Of a DNA stretch of 64,000 nt, positions 58,120 to 64,000 are shown one piece after another. Position numbers and translations under genes: made by a program. The DNA lies in contig CP094243.1 in NCBI GenBank assembly GCA_022749655.1, forward strand, positions 3,844,001 to 3,908,000, in the 5' to 3' direction. The stretch is from Xanthomonas phaseoli pv. phaseoli. GTDB lineage: Bacteria > Pseudomonadota > Gammaproteobacteria > Xanthomonadales > Xanthomonadaceae. Below the pieces are notes generated by a model, which did no database searches, was not told the origin of the DNA, and worked only from the letters and a program-made list of their open reading frames with translations. The first letter of the stretch is position 1. Each line of letters starts with the position of its first letter.

Positions 58120-58346
58120 AAGCAACTGACAAAGCCGTGGCGCAGCTGCCAGGCCGGTGCGGCCGTGTCCGCGATGTGTCGCGCGACACTGCCGCTCCTG
58201 TACGCCGCACCCACCTGGGCTCTGCCCGCGACGTTTGCCGACAGCTTCGGCACGCACGCCGTCCATCGCGGATTGCGAAGTTCGTCACACAAAAGATCCA
58301 GTTGCGCGGCGATAGTCGGCCTCGACCCCTAAAGCGAGGCAGTCCG

Positions 58347-58904
58347 ATGTCGATGTGGCGCGATCAAGGTCCCAATAAGAAAGACGGCGTTCCGGTCACT
58401 CCCGAGGTTCCTGCTGCCGATGGCAGGCTGTTCACCGCCGAGACCAGTCCCGCACCGCCGGTGCCCGCCGCCGCACCGCCCAGCGTCGCACCGGCAACTG
58501 CAGCCACGCAGCGTCATAGCGAAGCGAAAGAGTCGCTGATCGCTGCCGACATCAGCATCGAAGGCAAGATCGAAGGCGCCGGCCATGTGCGCCTGGCCGG
58601 CCGCTTCAAGGGCGATGTCAACGTCAAGGGCGATCTGACCATCGAACGCGGCGCCAAGCTCAATGGCGGCGTGCGCGCCAACAAGGTGATCATCGCCGGC
58701 GAGCTGGAGGGCAACATCGAATCTGCCGCGCAGGTCGAACTGCAGACATCCGGTGTGTTGGTTGGCGACGTCAAGGCCGGCAGCCTCACGGTGGCATCGG
58801 GTGCGCGCATGCGCGGCCAGGCCGATTTCGGCTGGGGCGATGATGGCGGCAAGCCGGTCACGCCCAACAAACCGGTCGTCAGCGGAGACAGCGACGCCAC
58901 ATGA
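58347..58904 (+). CDS. Bactofilin (polymer-forming cytoskeletal protein)
   Basis: A 185-residue protein. A disordered Pro/Ala-rich N-terminus (to about residue 60) precedes a beta-helix core of regularly spaced hydrophobics and glycines (SLIAADISIEGKIEGAGHVRLAGRFKGDVNVKGDLTIERGAKLNGGVRANKVIIAGELEGNI) and a short flexible tail. Bactofilins polymerise without nucleotide and organise the cell envelope. The stop overlaps the zinc-ribbon protein start (ATGA). Confidence 0.93.
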   Translation: MSMWRDQGPNKKDGVPVTPEVPAADGRLFTAETSPAPPVPAAAPPSVAPATAATQRHSEAKESLIAADISIEGKIEGAGHVRLAGRFKGDVNVKGDLTIERGAKLNGGVRANKVIIAGELEGNIESAAQVELQTSGVLVGDVKAGSLTVASGARMRGQADFGWGDDGGKPVTPNKPVVSGDSDAT

Positions 58905-59266
58905 GTGCACCTCGCCCGGGCACGCCCGGCGCCACGCGTAGCTGCCCGCACTGCAAGGCGACGATCCTGGAAAGCGCCAGCGTCTGCCCTGCGTGCAAGC
59001 ACCACCTGCGCTTCGATTCGGCGGCTGCGCAACACGCGCAGCCGGCGCCGATCGTGCCGCTCAAGGTCGACGGCACCATCCGCCACCCGGCCGACGGCGA
59101 TCCGTGGGAATACACGGTGGTGGTGGTGGTGCGCAACGGTAAGGGCGAGGAGATCCGTCGCCAGGTGGTCGATGTCGGCGCCATGCACGGCGGCGAAGAA
59201 CGCGGCTTCACCCTGGCGGTGGAAGCGAGCGCGGTGCGTTCGCCTGGGCGACGTACGCGGCATTAG
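58901..59266 (+). CDS. Zinc-ribbon protein coupled to bactofilin
   Basis: A 121-residue protein. A zinc ribbon is formed by CPHC (about residues 15-18) and CPAC (about 29-32), then a linker and a beta-sandwich-like domain (VDGTIRHPADGDPWEYTVVVVVRNGKGEEIRRQVVDVGAMHGGEERGFTLAVE). No named family. Translational coupling to bactofilin suggests a partner or regulator of its polymers. A dispersed repeat begins 10 bases after the stop. Confidence 0.8.
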   Translation: MSAPRPGTPGATRSCPHCKATILESASVCPACKHHLRFDSAAAQHAQPAPIVPLKVDGTIRHPADGDPWEYTVVVVVRNGKGEEIRRQVVDVGAMHGGEERGFTLAVEASAVRSPGRRTRH

Positions 59267-59275
59267 GAACAGCTA

Positions 59276-59412
59276 ACAAAAACGACTGCGCAGCCAGGCG
59301 GGCGCGGCCGTTGCCCGGAATCGGTGTGTACCACGCGTACACCGCGGTTCCTTCGTACCGTCGACGCCACCTGACGGCCGCTCGCTTTGTTTTGTTGGCC
59401 GCTCTAAGGCGT
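59276..59412 (+). repeat. Dispersed intergenic repeat, copy 2
   Basis: The better-conserved copy of the element also seen at 48304-48485. It begins CTAACAAAAACGACTGCGC, contains GTGTACCACGCGTACACCGC (imperfect inverted repeat) and ends TTGTTGGCCGCTCTAAGG. A weaker relative may occur at 58126-58250 in the gap before bactofilin. Confidence 0.65.
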
Positions 59413-59504
59413 CCACGATCCACGCGGCTGCCAACACTACTAAACGCGCACTGCCGGACGAACGTGGCGGTGAACTGACCGGCATGTGCCATGCGTGCAC
59501 CCTT

Positions 59505-59560
59505 GGCCTCTGCACGCTGGCCTCTGCACGCTGGCCTCTGCACGCCGGCCTCTGCGCGCC
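59505..59560 (+). repeat. 14-bp tandem repeat, four copies
   Basis: Four consecutive units GGCCTCTGCACGCT (last two with one and two changes) at 59505-59518, 59519-59532, 59533-59546 and 59547-59560. Intergenic, upstream of the exonuclease gene. Confidence 0.9.
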
Positions 59561-59686
59561 GTCCACGCCCGTCCGGCGGCTGCTCGCGACGTCGTGGCAC
59601 CTGCCGGTAAGCGCGTGCTGCACGAACGCACCAGCGCACGGCTCCCATTCTCAGGATCTGCACACCGGCTTGGCCAGAGTTGCCGC

Positions 59687-60709
59687 ATGCGCAACGGCAA
59701 CGATGAGACAACTCACACACGCGGCGATCTGGTGGTGCTCGGGCCGGAGGGCCTGTATTGCCCGCAAGGCGACTTCCATATCGACCCGTGGCGGCCGGTG
59801 CCGCGCGCGGTGATCACGCATGGTCACGGCGACCACGCCCGCAGCGGCATGGGCGAGTACCACTGCACGCGCGAGAGCCTGTCCATCCTGCAATGGCGCC
59901 TGGGCGAACAGGTCTATCACACGCATGCGGATGGTGAAACGTTTCAGCTGGGTCGTGCGCGCGTGTCGCTGCATCCGGCCGGACACGTGCTGGGGTCGGC
60001 GCAGGTGCGCATCGAAGTGGATGGCGAGGTCTGGGTGGCCTCCGGCGACTACAAGCGCCAGCCCGACCCCACCTGCAAGCCGTTCGAAGTGGTGCCGTGC
60101 GACACCTTCATCACCGAGGCGACGTTCGGCCTGCCGGTGTATCGCTGGCCCGACACCTCCGAGGTCGCGGCCGATATTTCCGCCTGGCGCCGCGAATGCG
60201 CCGAACGCGGCGAAGCGGCCATCCTGTATTGCTATGCGCTGGGCAAGGCGCAACGCGTATTGGCCGAATTGCGCGCGTGGGAGACGCAGCCGGCATTGCT
60301 GCATGGCGCGGTCGCGGTAGGTGTGGAGGTCTACCGCCAGGCAGGCATCCCGATGCTGGACACCCAGCCGGTCAGCGAGCATGCGCGCGGCGCCGACTAT
60401 GCCGGGCAGTTGGTCATCGCACCGCCATCGGCGGCCGGCAGTGCCTGGATCCGCCGGTTCCGCAGCGCACAGCAGGGCTTTGCCTCGGGCTGGATGCGCA
60501 TCCGCGGCAATCGCCGTCGGCGCAATTACGACCGCGGCTTTGTGGTCTCCGACCATGCCGACTGGCCCGACCTGCTGCGCACCATCGAAGAAACCGGCGC
60601 ACAGCGCGTCATTGCCACCCATGGCAATACCGATGCATTGATCCAACACCTGCGGGAGCGCGGCGTCGCAGCAGAAGCCTTCCGCACCGATTTCGGAGCC
60701 GAGGAATGA
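59687..60709 (+). CDS. Ligase-associated DNA exonuclease (MBL fold)
   Basis: A 340-residue metallo-beta-lactamase-fold nuclease. The metal motif HGHGDHA is at about residues 43-49, a second His site in LHPAGHVLGSAQV, DYKRQPDPTC with Asp, and the terminal VVSDHADW and ATHG motifs of the beta-CASP-like exonuclease group. It trims DNA ends before sealing. The frame is open far upstream; ATG 59687 fits the family start. First gene of the end-processing/ligation operon. Confidence 0.92.
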   Translation: MRNGNDETTHTRGDLVVLGPEGLYCPQGDFHIDPWRPVPRAVITHGHGDHARSGMGEYHCTRESLSILQWRLGEQVYHTHADGETFQLGRARVSLHPAGHVLGSAQVRIEVDGEVWVASGDYKRQPDPTCKPFEVVPCDTFITEATFGLPVYRWPDTSEVAADISAWRRECAERGEAAILYCYALGKAQRVLAELRAWETQPALLHGAVAVGVEVYRQAGIPMLDTQPVSEHARGADYAGQLVIAPPSAAGSAWIRRFRSAQQGFASGWMRIRGNRRRRNYDRGFVVSDHADWPDLLRTIEETGAQRVIATHGNTDALIQHLRERGVAAEAFRTDFGAEE

Positions 60710-60939
60710 ACCCGCTGCCCGCACGTCGTTATGTTCGCGCGCGTCCGCGCATTCGCCTGAGCGGTGCGCTCGCGTTCCGCCGTCATGCGTTGGCGTTTTG
60801 CGTGCATCGCAGCGCACCAGCGGCCACCATCGGTCCACCGCGAGCGCTACGGCGCCCACGCGTGCTTGCCGCGTTTACCCGACGCGCACTGGAACTGCGT
60901 GCTCCCGACAGGCGCGCAGCGCCACGGGCGCTGCCGTGA
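60706..60939 (+). CDS. Doubtful small Arg-rich frame between exonuclease and ligase
   Basis: A 77-residue frame whose ATG overlaps the exonuclease stop (ATGA) and whose end overlaps the ligase GTG start. The product is 30% Arg/Ala with no pattern (MNPLPARRYVRARPRIRL). The overlaps look like an operon gene, but the composition looks like random G+C-rich sequence. Probably untranslated spacer; in most genomes the exonuclease and ligase genes are closer together. Confidence 0.25.
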   Translation: MNPLPARRYVRARPRIRLSGALAFRRHALAFCVHRSAPAATIGPPRALRRPRVLAAFTRRALELRAPDRRAAPRALP

Positions 60940-62540
60940 GGCGTTTCGCGGCGTTGTATCGCACCCTGGACCGCAGCACCGGCACGCTCGACAAGCGCGC
61001 TGCACTGGTGGCGTATTTCCGCGAGGCGCCCGCGCTGGATGCGGCATGGGCGCTCTATCTGCTGGCCGGTGGCAAGGTGGCCAGTGCGCGCATGCGCATT
61101 GCCAGCAGCGGCGAGCTGCGTGAATGGATCACCGACACCGCCGGCGTTGCCGACTGGCTGGTCGCCGACAGCTACGACCATGTCGGCGATCTGGCCGAAA
61201 CGCTGGCCCTGCTGCTGGACGACCCGGTCACCGAGGCGGCCGACCTGCCCCTGGCAGAGTGGATCGAACAGCGGCTGCTGCCGATCGCCAACCAGGACGT
61301 GGACATCCGCAAGGCCTGCATCGTGCAGGCGTGGCGCAGCCTGGCCTTCGACGAGCGGCTGGTGTTCAACAAGCTGCTGACCGGCGCACTGCGGGTTGGC
61401 GTGTCGCAACGGCTCGTGCAGCAGGCGCTGGCCGAATTGTCGGGCGTGGACATCGCGCGCATTGCCCAGCGCATGCTGGGCAGTTGGCGGCCGCATCCGA
61501 CCTATCTTGCAGACCTGTTGACCAGCGAAGAACTGCCCGGCGACCGCCAGCAGCCCTACCCGTTCTTCCTGGCTTCGCCGCTGGAAGCGGAGGTCGAAAC
61601 ATTGGGTGCCATCGACGACTGGCTGCTGGAATGGAAATGGGACGGCATTCGCCTGCAGCTGATTCGCCGCGCTGGCGAAGCGGCACTGTGGTCGCGCGGC
61701 GAAGAACGTCTGGATGGACGTTTCCCTGAAATCGAACACGCCGCGATGCAATTGCCGGACGGCATCGTCATCGATGGCGAGCTGCTGGCCTGGCAACCCG
61801 AACAGCCCCTGCCGATGCCGTTTACCGCGTTGCAGACGCGGATCCAGCGGCTCAAGCCCGGGCCCAAGACCTTGGCCGCCGCACCGGCGCGCGTGGTGGC
61901 CTACGACCTGTTGGAACTGGCGGGCGAAGACCTGCGCGAGCGCCCGCTGCAGGAGCGGCGCGCTCTGCTGGAAGACGTGCTCTCCGCGCTTGCAGACCCG
62001 CGCATCGTTGCCTCGCCGCTGGTGCAGGTCAGCGACTGGCAGGCCGCAGCGCACGTGCGCGTGGAAGCGCGCGAACGCGGCGTGGAAGGGTTGATGCTCA
62101 AGCGCGCCGGCTCGGTGTATCAATCCGGTCGCCGTCGCGGCGACTGGTGGAAATGGAAGATCGACCCGCTTACCATCGATGCTGTGCTGCTGTACGCGCA
62201 AGCCGGCCACGGCCGACGCAGCACGCTCTATACCGACTACACCTTCGGGCTGTGGCATGAGGGCCAACTGGTGCCGATCGCCAAGGCGTATTCCGGCCTG
62301 GACGACAAGGAAATCCTGCAGCTGGATCGCTGGATCCGTGCCAACACCACCGAGCGTTTCGGCCCGGTGCGCGCGGTCACCGCGCAGCATGTGTTCGAGC
62401 TGGGGTTTGAAGCGGTGAACCGCAGCGCGCGGCACAAGTCCGGCATCGCAGTGCGCTTCCCGCGCATCCTGCGCTGGCGTCACGACAAGCCAATGGCCGA
62501 AGCCGATCATCTGAGCACCCTGCAGGCACTGGCGCGGTGA
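60936..62540 (+). CDS. ATP-dependent DNA ligase
   Basis: A 534-residue ligase of the bacterial LigB/cassette type. An N-terminal helical DNA-binding domain spans residues 1-200 (FAALYRTLDRSTGTLDKRAALVAYF). The nucleotidyltransferase domain has the adenylated Lys234 in EWKWDGIR (motif I), GELLAW (motif III/IIIa region), EGLMLKR (IV) and WWKWK (V), followed by an OB domain. The GTG at 60936 is chosen as start since VRRFAALYRTLD is the family opening. It joins DNA nicks after exonuclease and helicase action. Confidence 0.93.
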   Translation: MRRFAALYRTLDRSTGTLDKRAALVAYFREAPALDAAWALYLLAGGKVASARMRIASSGELREWITDTAGVADWLVADSYDHVGDLAETLALLLDDPVTEAADLPLAEWIEQRLLPIANQDVDIRKACIVQAWRSLAFDERLVFNKLLTGALRVGVSQRLVQQALAELSGVDIARIAQRMLGSWRPHPTYLADLLTSEELPGDRQQPYPFFLASPLEAEVETLGAIDDWLLEWKWDGIRLQLIRRAGEAALWSRGEERLDGRFPEIEHAAMQLPDGIVIDGELLAWQPEQPLPMPFTALQTRIQRLKPGPKTLAAAPARVVAYDLLELAGEDLRERPLQERRALLEDVLSALADPRIVASPLVQVSDWQAAAHVRVEARERGVEGLMLKRAGSVYQSGRRRGDWWKWKIDPLTIDAVLLYAQAGHGRRSTLYTDYTFGLWHEGQLVPIAKAYSGLDDKEILQLDRWIRANTTERFGPVRAVTAQHVFELGFEAVNRSARHKSGIAVRFPRILRWRHDKPMAEADHLSTLQALAR

Positions 62541-64000
62541 GCGTCACGCAGCACACGTACGGCACGCCACTGCAACAGTGGCGTGCCTGGTTCGCGCAGC
62601 GCGGCTGGGCGCCGCTGCCGTTTCAACGCGATGTGTGGAAGCGGTATCTCGACGGCGAATCCGGCCTGCTGCATACGCCTACCGGCAGCGGCAAGACACT
62701 GGCGGCATTTGGCGGGCCGTTACTGGAGGCATTGGCCGCGCGTGGGCGTAAATCTCCGGTCAAGCCAGGCAAGCCCGCCTCGTCTGCGCGCCGCCAGCAA
62801 CAACGCAATCTGCAGGTGCTGTGGATCACGCCGTTGCGCGCACTGGCCGCCGACACTGCACGCGCGCTGCGCGAGCCGGTGGATGCATTAGGGCTGGATT
62901 GGCAGGTGGGCCTGCGTACCGGCGATGCCAGCGCGCGCGACAAGCGGCTGGCACGCAGCGGCAAGCTCGATGTGCTGGTCACTACGCCCGAATCGCTGGC
63001 GTTGCTGTTGTCGTATCCGGATACCGCGCCGCAGCTGTCGGCGCTGCGCTGCGTGATCGTCGACGAGTGGCACGAGCTGCTCGGCAACAAGCGCGGCGTG
63101 CTGTTGCAGCTGTGTCTTGCGCGCCTGCGCGGATGGACGCCGCAACTGCGCATCTGGGGGCTGTCGGCAACGCTGGGGAATTTGTCGCAGGCACGCGATG
63201 TGCTGTTGCCGCATCGCCCCGAGGCGGCGCTGGTCTCCGGCGTCAAACCGCGCACCATGACCCTGGAAACCCTGCTGCCGCAAAGTGGCGAGCGGTTTCC
63301 GTGGGCGGGCCATCTTGGCCTGGCGCAACTGGCGCGCGTGCTGCAGAAGATCATGCAGCAGCGCACCAGCCTGGTGTTTACCAACACGCGCGCGCAGGCC
63401 GAGTTGTGGCATCAGGCCTTGAGTGCGGTGTGGCCGGAGGATCTGGCCACGCTCGCGCTGCATCACGGCTCGCTGGATCCAGCGTTACGCGCGGTCGCCG
63501 AACGCGGGCTGGCCGACGGCAGCCTGCGCTGCGTGGTGGCCACCTCCAGCCTGGACCTGGGTGTCGACTTCCCGGCCGTGGATCAGGTGCTGCAGGTCGG
63601 CAGCCCGAAAGGCATCGCGCGTCTGCTGCAACGCGCCGGGCGCGCACGCCATCGCCCCGGCGAATCCGGCCACGTGGTGTGCGTACCCTCGCATGCGCTG
63701 GAGCTGGTCGAATATGCGGCGGCACGCCGCGCACTGGTGCACGGCCATATCGAAGCGCGTCCACCGCCACGGTTATCGCTGGACGTGCTGGCGCAGCACT
63801 GTGTCACCCTCGCCCTCGGCGGCGGCTTCCACGCCGATGCGTTGTTCGAGGAAGTGCGCGGTACCGATGCCTTCGCCGCGCTGGAAACAACCACGTGGAA
63901 CGCGGTGCTGGATTTCATCGTGCAAGGCGGCAGCGCGCTGGCGCATTACCCGGACTTCCACAAGGTGGTGCGCGACGATGACGGCCTGTACCGCGTGATC
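62537..64000 (+). CDS. Ligase-associated Lhr-like DEXH helicase, 5' part
   Basis: The frame begins GTG 62537, overlapping the ligase stop (GTGA), and is still open at the window edge (488 codons visible). Superfamily 2 motifs: Walker A TPTGSGKTLAAF (Lys53), DEWH Walker B at residues 176-179, SATLG, then domain 2 with TSLVFTNTRAQAELW, VVATSSLDLGVDFPAVD and QRAGRARHRPGES. It is the Lhr-core helicase that works with the adjacent exonuclease and ligase. In complete cassettes a metallophosphoesterase gene follows, expected just outside the window. Confidence 0.92.
   Translation, partial: MSVTQHTYGTPLQQWRAWFAQRGWAPLPFQRDVWKRYLDGESGLLHTPTGSGKTLAAFGGPLLEALAARGRKSPVKPGKPASSARRQQQRNLQVLWITPLRALAADTARALREPVDALGLDWQVGLRTGDASARDKRLARSGKLDVLVTTPESLALLLSYPDTAPQLSALRCVIVDEWHELLGNKRGVLLQLCLARLRGWTPQLRIWGLSATLGNLSQARDVLLPHRPEAALVSGVKPRTMTLETLLPQSGERFPWAGHLGLAQLARVLQKIMQQRTSLVFTNTRAQAELWHQALSAVWPEDLATLALHHGSLDPALRAVAERGLADGSLRCVVATSSLDLGVDFPAVDQVLQVGSPKGIARLLQRAGRARHRPGESGHVVCVPSHALELVEYAAARRALVHGHIEARPPPRLSLDVLAQHCVTLALGGGFHADALFEEVRGTDAFAALETTTWNAVLDFIVQGGSALAHYPDFHKVVRDDDGLYRVI

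Noticed and set aside
56398..58266. A 622-codon minus-strand frame opposite the diguanylate cyclase
   Set aside because: Antisense shadow of the CHASE3-GGDEF gene.
60783..62510. A 575-codon minus-strand frame opposite the DNA ligase
   Set aside because: Antisense shadow; the ligase on the plus strand has all catalytic motifs.

Overview
The window is about 64% or more G+C by eye, with dense, short-spaced operons, ATGA/GTGA start-stop overlaps and dispersed 7-bp GGGGATT-type repeats in intergenic DNA. Together with the gene content this points to a Xanthomonas chromosome (a close relative such as Stenotrophomonas is less likely). I see no rRNA, tRNA, prophage, insertion sequence or CRISPR array. 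It is mostly ordinary core genome with a few accessory islands.

Layout. 0-8.3 kb: a PadR/HAAS regulator pair, an alginate-export-type outer membrane protein broken by a frameshift, an orphan membrane-anchored protein, a DUF502 membrane protein, a YhhQ queuosine-precursor transporter and a DUF885 zinc-peptidase-like protein. 8.3-10.7 kb: an S-methylmethionine permease/homocysteine methyltransferase operon. 10.7-12.4 kb: an accessory two-gene module, a caspase-fold-like putative cysteine protease plus a small unknown partner, between two ~97-bp imperfect direct repeats; this is the best candidate for an undescribed system. 12.6-18.7 kb: a VOC enzyme, two small lipoproteins, DUF2147, a long 7-bp repeat array, metG, REP-like hairpins, a HAD phosphatase and a soluble RnfB-like ferredoxin.

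19.3-29.1 kb: an ECF sigma factor and anti-sigma factor followed by a tight lipid-modification operon (desaturase, FAD oxidoreductase, DUF1365, cyclopropane synthase, DUF2878, DUF1295, second cyclopropane synthase-like methyltransferase). The layout resembles sigma-controlled fatty-acid remodelling clusters linked to oxidative or singlet-oxygen stress. 29.2-36.5 kb: RidA, DUF998, MprF (lysyl-phosphatidylglycerol synthase) convergent with an AcvB-like lipid hydrolase, then small metabolic and RNA-related genes. 36.7-49.8 kb: stress and housekeeping genes (DUF2383, an MFS exporter divergent from an old-yellow-enzyme reductase, YjdM, a CDF transporter, SlyD, an Hsp70-like protein, MscS, DksA/TraR, DUF2789, DUF1328, a YgjP-type peptidase, a SEL1/prolyl-hydroxylase protein).

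49.9-59.3 kb: leucine-type dehydrogenase, a lipoprotein-anchored subtilase autotransporter divergent from a thiolase, two Ala-rich lipoproteins, a CHASE3-GGDEF diguanylate cyclase, and bactofilin with a zinc-ribbon partner. 59.7-64 kb: the ligase-associated DNA repair cassette (MBL exonuclease, ATP-dependent ligase, Lhr-like helicase running off the end).

A striking feature of the whole window is the number of single- or two-base indels, many in short homopolymers or GC dinucleotide runs, that split otherwise well-conserved genes (I count about 14 candidate events). That density is more easily explained by sequence or assembly error than by biology, so each broken gene is given with its likely intact form.
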